Source: Myxococcales bacterium
Lineage (GTDB): Bacteria; Myxococcota_A; Polyangia; Haliangiales; Haliangiaceae
Direction of reading: 5' to 3'
Assembly: GCA_016794525.1 (NCBI GenBank)
Contig: JAEUJY010000141.1
Location: 186,001-250,000 of the forward strand
DNA length: 64,000 nucleotides
Part shown: one piece after another, positions 18,369 through 27,370 of the stretch
How positions within the stretch are numbered: position 1 is the stretch's first letter
Layout: every line of letters starts with the position of its first letter
The notes under the pieces: generated by a model
The model's database searches: none
What the model was told of the DNA's origin: nothing
What the model saw: only the letters and a program-made list of their open reading frames with translations
Position numbers and translations under genes: made by a program

Positions 18369-21300
18369 CTACCGGAGCGTGGCGTGCGTGGCCGCGGCGA
18401 TCGCCGCCCGCAGGTCGACGAGCGACCTGGCCACCTGGGCGCGCACCACGACCTGCGCGCCGCGCGCGCTGATCACGCGCGGCGGATCGCCCGGCACCGG
18501 GACCGGCACCACGGTCTCCTCCGGGAGCAGCGCCCACGCGCGCGCCGCGTTCGGCGGCGCCAGATCGACGTGCTCGCCGTGGTGGTCGCGCCACAGCACG
18601 TCGACCGTGCCGGCGCGGCGATCGATCGCCAGGCTGCGCACCGCGCCGCGCCGCGCGGTGAGCGTGCGGACGCTGGCGGGATCGATCGTGTCGCCGCGCC
18701 GCTGCCACGCGCGCACCGCGCCGTCGTCGCCCGCGGCGATCACCGCCGCGCCGTCGGGCGCGAACGCGACCGCGCGGGTGTCGTCGGGCAGCGGCCCCAC
18801 CTCGGCCGGCGGCGCGGCGGGCGCACCGACCTGCCACACGCGCAGCGCGCGATCTTGCCCGCCCGACACCAGCAGCGCGCCGTCGGGCGCGAACGCCAGC
18901 GCGTCGGTGCCGCCGGGGTGGCCGGGCCACGTCGCGAGCGGCGCGCCGTCGCCGGTGAACAGCGCGATCGGCCCGTCGGCGGTGGCCGCCGCGACCCGCG
19001 CGCCGTCGCGATCGACCGCGATCGCGGTGATCGAGCTGGGCAGCTGGCGCCGCGGGCCCGGCCACCACGTCAGCGCGCCGTCGGTGCCGCCGACGACGAC
19101 GGCGCCGGTGCCGAGCGCGCCGATCGCGGTGGCGCGGCCGGCGATGCGGCCGAGCGCCGCGCCGTTGCCGCCGCGCAGCGACCACGCCCACACCTCGCCG
19201 GCCTCGTCGACCGCCGCGACGCGCTGCCCGTCGGCGCCGAGCGCCAGCTGATCGATCGCCGTCGCCGGGCCGGCCAGCACGGTCACCGGCACGCCGGCCA
19301 GCTTCCACTGCCGCGCCTCGCCGGCGCCGTCGCCCGACCACAGCTCCGCGCCGCTGCGATCGAACGTCAGCACCCGCACCCGCTGGCGGTGGCCGCGCAG
19401 CCACAGGTGGCGCCCGGTCGCGAGGTCCCAGCTCTGGATCTCGCCGTCCTCGCCGGCGGTGGCGAACCGCAGCCCGTCGGCGGCGATCGCCACCGCGCGC
19501 ACCTGCTGGCGGTGCGGCGTCAGCGCGGCCACCTCGGCGTTGGTCACCAGCAGCGCCCGCCCGTCGATGCCGCCCAGCACCGCGCGGGTGCCGTCGGCGG
19601 CGATCGCGGCGGTCTTGAGCGTCACGCCGGTCGCGATCACCGGCGCCGCGACCAGCCGATCGCCGACGAGCTGCCAGCGGTGCACCGCGCCGGCCTCGCT
19701 CACGGCGACGAGCCGATCGCCGCGGGTCCACACCGCCGACACCTGGCCACCGCCGGTCGCGGCGGTGAGCGCGGGCCCTGGCGCGGTCAGCGACCAGCGC
19801 CAGACGTGGCCGTCGTTGTCGCCGGCGATCACCGCGTCGGTCGACGCGGCCAGCGACTCGAGGCCGACCGTCGGGCCGGCCAGCGTGCGCGCCGCGCCGC
19901 CGCTGCGCGGCCACGCCAGCACGCCGCCGCGATCGTCGCCGACGACCAGCCACGCGCCGTCGGGAGTCCAGGTCGCGACCTGGACGTCGCCGGTCAACGT
20001 CGCGGTCGCGATCGTCGCGCCGGCAGGATCGACCACCCGCACCAGGCCGGCGTCGCCGCCGATCGCGATCATCGCGCCGTCGGGCGACGGCCGCGCCACG
20101 TGGACCCGGCCCGGCAGCTGCGCCAGCTCGATCGGCGCGCCGCCGCCGGCCGGCCAGCGGCGGACGCGGCCGTCGTAGCCGCCGGTGACGAAGCCGTCGG
20201 GCGTGGCCTCGACCCAGCGCAGCTCGTCGTCGCCGGCGCGGACCACCGTCGCCGCGACGCCGCTGCCCAGCGCGACGTCGACGAGGTCCCACGCCCGCGC
20301 CGGATCGACGCCGCGATCGCCGAGCGTCGCCAGCCAGGTCAGCGCCTCGGTGGGATCGCGGGCCAGCACCGCGGCGGCGCGATCGAGCACCAGCTGGTTG
20401 GTGCGCTCCTCGAGCTGATCGCGGGCCTCGATCGCGGTGGCGCGCGATCGCTCGGCGCTGGCCTGGGCCTGCTCGGCGCTGCGCCGCGCCGCGCGGGCGT
20501 CGACCCACAGCACGGTCACGACGGTCGCGAACACGACGCCGGCCACCACCGCGCCGACGATCGCCAGCGCGACGCCGGGGCGCCGGCGGGCGAAGCGCCG
20601 GGTCTGCTCGTACAGCCCCGGCGCGCGCACCGAGATCGTCGCGCCGGCCAGGAACGCGCGGACGTCGTCGGCCAGGGCCGCGGCCGACTGGTAGCGGTGG
20701 GCCGGCTCCTTGGCCAGCGCGTGCTCGGCGATCGCCTGCAGGTCGCCGCGCAGCGCCGGGTCGCGCTTGCCCAGCGGCCGCGGCGGATCGTGGCAGATCG
20801 CGCGCGCCACGTCGGGCAGCGCCTTGCCGCGCACGTCGTAGGGCAGCTCGTCGACGAGCATCTCGTAGAGGATCACGCCCAGCGTGTAGACGTCGGAGCG
20901 CGCGTCGACCTCGTCGGGGCGCAGCCGCGCCTGCTCGGGGCTCATGTACAGCGGCGTGCCGATCAGCTCGCCGGCCTGGGTGGCGCCGCTCGACGCCGAG
21001 TCGCCGACCGCGACCCGGGCGATGCCGAAGTCGAGCACCGCGACCCGCCCGTCGGGCCGCACCATCACGTTGGACGGCTTGAGGTCGCGGTGGATCACGC
21101 CCTTGAGGTGGGCGTGGTGGACGGCGTCGCAGATCTGGCCGAACAGCGCGACCCGCGCGGCGATCGTGCGCGGCGCCTGGCGCAGGTAGGTGTCGAGCGT
21201 GACGCCGTCGACGCGCTCCATCACGAAGTACGGGTGACCGTCGGCGACGCCGGCCTCGAGCACCTTGGCCAGCCCGGGGTGATCGAGCCGCGCCATGATC

Positions 21301-21851
21301 TCGGCCTCGGCCCAGAACCGCGCGGTCGCCGACGCCGACGTCGCGTGCAGCACCTTGATCGCGACCGGCCGCCGCGGCGCCTGCTGCTCGCCGGCCCACA
21401 CCGTGCCCATGCCGCCCTTGCCGAGCACCTGCAGGAAGCGGAAGCCGTCGAGCGGCGGCGGCACGTCCTCGGGGCGCGGCCGGCCGATCACCGACACCGG
21501 CGTGGCGTCGCCGCCGCCGCTGACGGTCTCGCCGTCGGTGTCGATCGGCGCGGCGGCGGCCGCGGCGACGGTCGCCGCCTCGACCGCGGCCCGCTGCGCC
21601 GCCGGGCTGGCCGCGGCGGTGGCCAGCGGCGCCAGCGCCGTCGACTCCGACGCCGAGCGCACGCCGACCGCGAGCAGCGCCGCCAGCTCGGCGGCCAGCC
21701 GCGGATCGTCGCGATCGACCTCGGCGACCAGCGCGGCGCGCCCGGCCGGCGTCCGCGCCATGGCCTCGGCGAACAGCGTCGGCAAGCGCGACGCGGGCGC
21801 GGCCCCGGCGGCCGCCGTCGCGTCGCGACCATCCGGCGGGGTCGCGGCCAT
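18369..21851 (-). CDS. Ser/Thr protein kinase with transmembrane segment and WD40-like propeller
   Basis: This is a 1160-aa membrane signalling kinase. An Ala-rich N-terminal 135 residues precede the kinase domain: glycine loop GKGGMG (144-149), IKV lysine, HRDLKPSN (254-261), DFG (274-276) and SPE. One transmembrane helix lies at about 425-450 (ALAIVGAVVAGVVFATVVTV). A coiled-coil linker (SAEQAQASAERSRATAIEAR) follows. The last 650 residues are WD40-like repeats with recurrent SPDGAMIAIGGD-, FAPDGALLVSGGQDRALRVW- and DGxVRxW-type units, so the propeller is probably outside the cytoplasm. This layout is typical of myxobacterial kinases that sense proteins or envelope state. It is divergent from the HEAT-repeat gene. 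Confidence 0.93.
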   Translation of the reverse strand: MAATPPDGRDATAAAGAAPASRLPTLFAEAMARTPAGRAALVAEVDRDDPRLAAELAALLAVGVRSASESTALAPLATAAASPAAQRAAVEAATVAAAAAAPIDTDGETVSGGGDATPVSVIGRPRPEDVPPPLDGFRFLQVLGKGGMGTVWAGEQQAPRRPVAIKVLHATSASATARFWAEAEIMARLDHPGLAKVLEAGVADGHPYFVMERVDGVTLDTYLRQAPRTIAARVALFGQICDAVHHAHLKGVIHRDLKPSNVMVRPDGRVAVLDFGIARVAVGDSASSGATQAGELIGTPLYMSPEQARLRPDEVDARSDVYTLGVILYEMLVDELPYDVRGKALPDVARAICHDPPRPLGKRDPALRGDLQAIAEHALAKEPAHRYQSAAALADDVRAFLAGATISVRAPGLYEQTRRFARRRPGVALAIVGAVVAGVVFATVVTVLWVDARAARRSAEQAQASAERSRATAIEARDQLEERTNQLVLDRAAAVLARDPTEALTWLATLGDRGVDPARAWDLVDVALGSGVAATVVRAGDDELRWVEATPDGFVTGGYDGRVRRWPAGGGAPIELAQLPGRVHVARPSPDGAMIAIGGDAGLVRVVDPAGATIATATLTGDVQVATWTPDGAWLVVGDDRGGVLAWPRSGGAARTLAGPTVGLESLAASTDAVIAGDNDGHVWRWSLTAPGPALTAATGGGQVSAVWTRGDRLVAVSEAGAVHRWQLVGDRLVAAPVIATGVTLKTAAIAADGTRAVLGGIDGRALLVTNAEVAALTPHRQQVRAVAIAADGLRFATAGEDGEIQSWDLATGRHLWLRGHRQRVRVLTFDRSGAELWSGDGAGEARQWKLAGVPVTVLAGPATAIDQLALGADGQRVAAVDEAGEVWAWSLRGGNGAALGRIAGRATAIGALGTGAVVVGGTDGALTWWPGPRRQLPSSITAIAVDRDGARVAAATADGPIALFTGDGAPLATWPGHPGGTDALAFAPDGALLVSGGQDRALRVWQVGAPAAPPAEVGPLPDDTRAVAFAPDGAAVIAAGDDGAVRAWQRRGDTIDPASVRTLTARRGAVRSLAIDRRAGTVDVLWRDHHGEHVDLAPPNAARAWALLPEETVVPVPVPGDPPRVISARGAQVVVRAQVARSLVDLRAAIAAATHATLR

Positions 21852-21958
21852 GGCGCGATCATGCGCGAGCCGCCGGCGGCCGTAAAGCCACCGCCGCCAC
21901 GCCGTGCCGCTGGTTGCCGGACGCGCGCCCGCCCGCTGGTCTACAGTGGCTCGACGCC

Positions 21959-24595
21959 ATGGCGAACCCCGATGCGGTCGACGATCGTCCCCTGACCTAC
22001 GACGAGCAGGTCGCGCGCAAGGGCGCGCTGGTCGCCGACGAGCTCGTCCTCGGGCTGCGCGACGGGCGCGCGGTGATCCGCGCCAACGCCGCGCTGGGCC
22101 TGGCCGCGCTCGGCCACACCGGCGCCGACCTGGTGCCGTTCCTGCGCGACAGCCACCCGGTCGCGGCGCGCGCCGCCGCCGAGGCGATCGGCCACCTGGG
22201 CAAGGCGCAGCGCGCGCACCTGGTCGCGATCGCCGCCGCGCTCGACGGCGCCCGCCCCGAGGTGTTCGAGCAGATCGTCGCGATGCTGGCCACGCTGGTC
22301 GGCCAGGCGGACGCCGAGCTGCTGGCGGTGCTCGACACCACCGACGCGATCGCCGCCCGCGCGGTGATCGAGGCGTGCGCGCGGGTCGGCGTGCGCGGGC
22401 TGCACCTGCTGCAGGGCGCGACCACCGACGGGCGCGCGCGGGTGCGGTTCAACGCGGTGCGTGGCGTCGGGCAGCTCGCCGATCTCGAGCCGGTGACGTC
22501 GATCGAGGCGATGCGTGCGGTGGCCTACGGCGACAGCGTCTCCGACGTGCGCGCCGCGGCGCTGGCGGCGATCGCCAGCTACGTCGCGCGCGCGCGCAGC
22601 GAGGCCGCGGCGCGGCGCAAGGCCGGCCAGCCGGTGCCAGCGGCGGTGCCAGAGCTCACCGCCCGCGCGCTCACCACCGACGAGCTGCGCAAGGCCGCGG
22701 CGCTGGCGCCGCTCGACGAGCTGCTGCTGGCGCTGATCGACGCGCGCGTCGAGGTCCGGCTGAACGCGGTGCGGGTGCTGGCGCTGCAGGGCCCGGCCGC
22801 CGGGGCCGCCGCGGCGCCGCTCGGGGTCGCGACCCGCGACGTCGACGCGACGGTGCGCGCCGAGGCCGCGCGCGCGATCGGCGCGCTGGGCGAGGCCGGC
22901 GCGCTGGCCGCGCCGGCGCTGGTGCGCGCGCTCGGCGACGACGACGCCGCGGTGGTCGCGGCGGCCGACGCCGCGCTGACCGCGCAGGGGCCGGCCGCGA
23001 CCGCGGCGCTGCTCGACGGGCTCAGCGTCACCCGCGAGCCGCACGGCGCGCGGGTCGCGGCGCGGCTGGGGGCGCTGCCCGACGGCGCGGCGCTCTTGCG
23101 CGACGCGCTGGCGAGCACGTCGGTCGACGTCCGGGTCAACGCGGCGATCGGCCTGGGCGCGCTGGGCGCCGCCCGCGCCGCGGCGGCGGTGCCGGCGCTG
23201 TTCGCCGCCACGCGCGGCGGCAACGCCCGGGTGCGGGCCGCGATCGACCGCGCCGTCGAGCAGCTGGCGCCGCGGCCCGATCGGTCGCCACCGCCGCTGG
23301 CGATCGACGGCTTCGACGCGCGGGTGCTGACCGAGGCCGAGCTGGCCAAGCACCAGGCCGCGGTCGCCGCGGTCGGCGTCGCGGGGCTGGTGCCGCGCCT
23401 CGGCGACGCCGCGGTCGCGGTGCGCGCCAACACCGCGCTGGCGTTCGGCGTGCTGGGCGACGCGGCCGGCGTGCGCGACGCGCTGGCGATCTGCCTGCGC
23501 GACGACGCCGTCGAGGTCCGGCTGAGCGCCGCGCGGGCGCTGGCACGGCTGGGCGACGCCGCGATCGCTGCCTGCGCCGAGCCGCTGGTGCGGGCGCTGG
23601 CCCACGCCGACGCGCCGCTGGCCGCGCAGCTGACGACGATGCTGCGCGCCGCGACCCAGCCGGCGATCGCCGCGGCGCTGGCCCACGGCCTCGACACCGA
23701 GGACGATCACCGCGCGCGGCAGCTGCTCGAGCTGATCGCCGCGCGGCCCGACGCCGCCGACGTGCTGGGCGCGGCGTTCGCGCGCCCCGGCGCGCAGGCC
23801 CACGCCGCGCGCGGCTTCGTCGCGCTGGGCAAGGCCGGGCTCGGCGGCGGCCGCGCGGTGCTCGAGCGCGCGCGCACCGACAGCGCCGCGCGGGTGCGCG
23901 ACCTGGCGCGGGCGACGCTGGCGGCGATCGACGGCGTGCCGGCGGCGCCGGCGGTGCCGGCGGTGCCCGGCTTCGAGGTCGACGTCCTCGAGCATCGCGC
24001 GTTCGCCAAGCTCCATGTCGAGGCGGCGGCGCTCGTGCCGTTCGTCGCGGACGCGCGTCCGGCGGTGCGCGCCAACGCCGCCACTGGCCTCGGCTCGCTC
24101 GGCACCGCCGCCGCGGCCCACGCGTTGACCGTCGCGGCGCTGCTCCGCGACGACGACGATCGGGTGCGGGTCGCCGCGGCCCGCGCGCTCGATCAGCTCG
24201 GCGACGACGCCGTCGTCGCCACGGCGCCGCGGCTGATCGCCGCGCTCGGCGGCAGCCCCGCGGTCGCCGAGGCGTGCCACGCGACGCTGGTCGGGCGCGG
24301 GGCGCTGATCGAGGCCGCGCTGGTCGCGGGCCTCGAGGCCGAGGACGAGACCCACGGCATGCGGGTCGCGGATCTGATCTGCACCCGGCCAAACGCCCGC
24401 GCCCTCCTGTTCGCCGCCTTCGACGGCCCGGCGCAGAACGTCCAGATCAACGCCGGCTTCGGCATCGCCAAGCTCGGCGCCAAGGTCGCCGGCCCCGAGG
24501 GGCGCCAGCGCCTGCTCGACGGGCTGCCCGGGCCGCCGACCCGCCGTCGCCACGCGATGATCAAGGCGCTGCGGATGCTCGGGCCGGCGACCTGA
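21959..24595 (+). CDS. HEAT-repeat protein of unknown function
   Basis: This 878-aa protein is almost entirely HEAT/PBS-lyase type helical repeats. Units such as VIRANAALGLAALGHTG, VAVRANTALAFGVLGD and AVRANAATGLGSLG recur about every 30-40 residues. On a larger scale, three similar blocks begin with a short header (YDEQVARKGALV..., LTEAELAKHQAAV..., LEHRAFAKLHVEA...) followed by the repeat series, spaced roughly 450 and 250 residues apart. No catalytic domain or signal peptide is visible; it is probably a cytoplasmic scaffold. I use ATG 21959. It ends nine bases from the end of the ternary-system operon and is divergent from the kinase. Confidence 0.88.
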   Translation: MANPDAVDDRPLTYDEQVARKGALVADELVLGLRDGRAVIRANAALGLAALGHTGADLVPFLRDSHPVAARAAAEAIGHLGKAQRAHLVAIAAALDGARPEVFEQIVAMLATLVGQADAELLAVLDTTDAIAARAVIEACARVGVRGLHLLQGATTDGRARVRFNAVRGVGQLADLEPVTSIEAMRAVAYGDSVSDVRAAALAAIASYVARARSEAAARRKAGQPVPAAVPELTARALTTDELRKAAALAPLDELLLALIDARVEVRLNAVRVLALQGPAAGAAAAPLGVATRDVDATVRAEAARAIGALGEAGALAAPALVRALGDDDAAVVAAADAALTAQGPAATAALLDGLSVTREPHGARVAARLGALPDGAALLRDALASTSVDVRVNAAIGLGALGAARAAAAVPALFAATRGGNARVRAAIDRAVEQLAPRPDRSPPPLAIDGFDARVLTEAELAKHQAAVAAVGVAGLVPRLGDAAVAVRANTALAFGVLGDAAGVRDALAICLRDDAVEVRLSAARALARLGDAAIAACAEPLVRALAHADAPLAAQLTTMLRAATQPAIAAALAHGLDTEDDHRARQLLELIAARPDAADVLGAAFARPGAQAHAARGFVALGKAGLGGGRAVLERARTDSAARVRDLARATLAAIDGVPAAPAVPAVPGFEVDVLEHRAFAKLHVEAAALVPFVADARPAVRANAATGLGSLGTAAAAHALTVAALLRDDDDRVRVAAARALDQLGDDAVVATAPRLIAALGGSPAVAEACHATLVGRGALIEAALVAGLEAEDETHGMRVADLICTRPNARALLFAAFDGPAQNVQINAGFGIAKLGAKVAGPEGRQRLLDGLPGPPTRRRHAMIKALRMLGPAT

Positions 24596-24604
24596 CGCCG
24601 CGGG

Positions 24605-27370
24605 TCACGGCCCGATCCGCAGATCGCTCGGCACCTCGCCGGTGCGCAGGTCGACGACGATCACCCGGCCGCGATCGTCGCAGACGACCGCGCACAGATC
24701 GGTGAGCCGCACCCGCGCGGTGGCGGCGCCGTCGAGGTACAGCGTCGCGATCACCGCCGGACGCGCGAGGTAGACGATCGAGACGATCACGCCGGCCGCG
24801 CCGCGCGCGACGGTGGCGACGAAGCGCGCGTCGGCGGTGAGCGCCTGCAGGGCACCCTCGGGCAACGCCAGCGCGCCGCCCGGCCAGCGCACCTCCCAGC
24901 CGCGCGGCGCGCCGCCAGCGCCGTCGCGGTAGGCCGCACCGATCCAGTCCTGCGGGCCGGGGCGCAGCGTCAACATCACCGGATCGACGCCGAGGACGTC
25001 GTCGGTGAGCTCGGTGCGCTGGCGCAGCACGAAGCGATCGTAGAACCACGCCTGCGACGCGCCGAAGTCGCGCGCGTCGACCGCGAACCGGTCGCCATCG
25101 CGCGTGATCGCGCAGGCAGGCTGCTCGGTGTCGACGCCCCAGGTGGCGGTCCAGCGCGTCGCGGTGGTGTCGATCGCCAGCACCTCGCCCTTGCGCGTGG
25201 TCAGCCACACGTCGCCGTCGTAGGTGTCGACGCCGCCGTCGCACTCGGCGTCGCACCACCAGCGGCTGCGGTGGGTCGCGAGGTCGAGCTGCGCGATCCG
25301 CAGGTAGCCGCCGCGGCGGATCGTCGCCAGCGCGCGCCCGCCGTGATCGGCGACCACCAGCGCGGTGGTCGGCGGATCGAACGTCGCGACCCGCGACCCG
25401 CCCTTGCGGAGCAGCCGGACGCCGAGCTCGCCGAGCGCGAGCAGCAGGCGGCCATCGGGCAAGAGCGCGGCGTCGTGGACCGGCAGCGCGCCGACGTCGC
25501 CGGCGCTCCAGCGCCGCGCCCACGCCGTCGGCCGATCGACCAGCGCCGCCGGCCGCGGGCCCATCCGCAGCGGCGGCAGATCGGTGCGCAGCGCGGCGTC
25601 GTCGGCCACCCGCACCAGCCGCGGCAGCAGCGCCGGCGCGTCGCCGTCGACGCCGCGGCCGACGTCGCGGGCCAGCGCGCGCACCGTCGCGCGCGCCAGC
25701 GTGGCCAGCGCGGGCCCGGCCGGCGCCTCGAGCATCGCCTCGGCCAGCACGCGCCGCGCGGCGACCGCGTCGTCGTCGAGGTCGGCGAGGATCGCCGCCA
25801 CCGCCGGCGCCACCTCGGCGAAGCGCTCGGGCGCCAGCGTCAGCTTGGTGATCAGCAGGCGCCCCGCCCCGCTGCCGCCCACCGCGAGGCCGCGCTCGAT
25901 CCACGCCAGCACCAGCGCGCGCGCCGCGGCGATGCCGACGGCGAGCTTCACCGCGAGGCCGTAGTCGCCGGTGGTCGCGGCGTGGTCGGCCCAGGTCAGG
26001 CGCAGCACCCGCGCCGCGTCGCGATCGCCGGCGCGCTCGAGGCGGGTGAGCGCGTCGGCCCAGGCCTGGTGACGGCGGGCCACCGCCACCGCGCGCGCGC
26101 GATCGCCGCCGAGCCACCACAGCCGCACCACCAGGCCGGGCGCGAGGCCGTGGCCCTCGGCCAGCCGCGCCGCCAGCGCGAAGCGGCGGTGCTGCTCGAG
26201 CAGCGCCACCGCGCCCTCGACGTCACCGAGCAGATCGGCCAGCACGAACGCCGCCTCCTCGACGCGGCCCTCGCGGACCAGGCGATCGAGCGCCTGGCGG
26301 TAGCGCGCGCGGATCGCGTCGGCGGCCGACAGCCCGACCGGCAGCGACGCGCCGCCGTGGCGCGGCGCCATCGACAGCGCGACGTCGGCGCGCGGCCGCG
26401 GCGGCGACAGCCCGAGCTGGCGCGGCCCGTCGTCGCCGCCGCCGAGCGGGATCGCGTGGCGCAGCGCCTGGTCGAGATCGCCCTGATCGAACATCTCGAG
26501 CATGCGCCGCAGGTACTCGGCGTGGCGGCGGCCCAGCGCCTCGCCCAGCCGGCTGCGCCACGCCGCCTCGGCGAGCCGCGCCCGCAGTCGCGCCCACCAC
26601 GACGGCGGCGCCGGCGTCCGCGCGATCGCGGTGCCGCTGCCGCCGCTCCCGCCCGGCGCCGCGCGCGGCCAGCTGGACGAGACGCCGTCGCCCGCGATCG
26701 GCGCCGGCCGCGTCAGCCGCGCGCCCAGCCAGCCGAGCAGCCGCTGCCAGCGCGACGGTCGCGCGGCCGCCGGCGCGTCGTCGTCCGCCGGCCCGCCCGC
26801 GGCTGCCGCACCCGCGACACCCGCCGCGCCAGCGCCGCCGGCCTCCGCCCGCGCCAGCGCCGCCGCGAACCCGGCCGCGCCCTCGGCCTGGGCCGCCAGG
26901 CCCACCGCCGCGCGCAGATCGATCGCCGGCGGCGGCGGCGCGACCGCGACCGGCGGCGGCGCGGCCAGCGCGTCGGTGGCGATCAGCGTCACCTCGCCTA
27001 GCGCCAGCCACGCCGCCACGTCGACCGCGCGCTCGCCGCCGATCACCTCGGCCACGCCGCCGCGCACCACCACCGCCGCGCCCGCCGGCAGCGCCGCGCG
27101 CTCGTCGTCGGTCAGCGGCGCCGTCGCCACCACCCCGCCCTGCTCGACCAGCGGCGCGCCCGGCGCGTGCTCGGCGCGCACCCGGTGCGGCGGCAGGCCG
27201 GTCACCGCGATCACGCCGTCGGCGGCGAGCACCCGCGCGCCCGGCACCCACAGCGCCAGCGCCCGCCGCCGCGCCTCCGCGACGCCGAGCGCGGCGACGT
27301 CGAACGCACAGCCGCACGCGATCACGCTGCCGCGGTGGGCGACGCGCCGCGGCCGCACCGGCGCGCTCAC
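24605..27370 (-). CDS. bpX6-like / helical solenoid / beta-propeller protein
   Basis: This 921-aa protein is the last gene of the MoxR operon. Its GTG start overlaps the preceding stop as GTGA. Residues 1-140 form a beta-rich domain that I match by memory to bpX6 of MoxR-vWA-propeller ternary systems (WVPGARVLAADGVIAVTGLP, AALPAGAAVVVRGG). An Ala/Pro linker (140-205) precedes a segment with RRMLEMFDQGDLDQALRHAI (289-308). Residues 340-600 are TPR-like helices (GRVEEAAFVLADLLGDVEGA, GDYGLAVKLAVGIA). From about 600 the chain is beta-propeller (LPDGRLLLALGELGVRLL, GGYLRIAQLDLATH). No enzyme motif is visible. In related systems such proteins are thought to sense or scaffold an effector; that role is inference. 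Confidence 0.78.
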   Translation of the reverse strand: MSAPVRPRRVAHRGSVIACGCAFDVAALGVAEARRRALALWVPGARVLAADGVIAVTGLPPHRVRAEHAPGAPLVEQGGVVATAPLTDDERAALPAGAAVVVRGGVAEVIGGERAVDVAAWLALGEVTLIATDALAAPPPVAVAPPPPAIDLRAAVGLAAQAEGAAGFAAALARAEAGGAGAAGVAGAAAAGGPADDDAPAAARPSRWQRLLGWLGARLTRPAPIAGDGVSSSWPRAAPGGSGGSGTAIARTPAPPSWWARLRARLAEAAWRSRLGEALGRRHAEYLRRMLEMFDQGDLDQALRHAIPLGGGDDGPRQLGLSPPRPRADVALSMAPRHGGASLPVGLSAADAIRARYRQALDRLVREGRVEEAAFVLADLLGDVEGAVALLEQHRRFALAARLAEGHGLAPGLVVRLWWLGGDRARAVAVARRHQAWADALTRLERAGDRDAARVLRLTWADHAATTGDYGLAVKLAVGIAAARALVLAWIERGLAVGGSGAGRLLITKLTLAPERFAEVAPAVAAILADLDDDAVAARRVLAEAMLEAPAGPALATLARATVRALARDVGRGVDGDAPALLPRLVRVADDAALRTDLPPLRMGPRPAALVDRPTAWARRWSAGDVGALPVHDAALLPDGRLLLALGELGVRLLRKGGSRVATFDPPTTALVVADHGGRALATIRRGGYLRIAQLDLATHRSRWWCDAECDGGVDTYDGDVWLTTRKGEVLAIDTTATRWTATWGVDTEQPACAITRDGDRFAVDARDFGASQAWFYDRFVLRQRTELTDDVLGVDPVMLTLRPGPQDWIGAAYRDGAGGAPRGWEVRWPGGALALPEGALQALTADARFVATVARGAAGVIVSIVYLARPAVIATLYLDGAATARVRLTDLCAVVCDDRGRVIVVDLRTGEVPSDLRIGP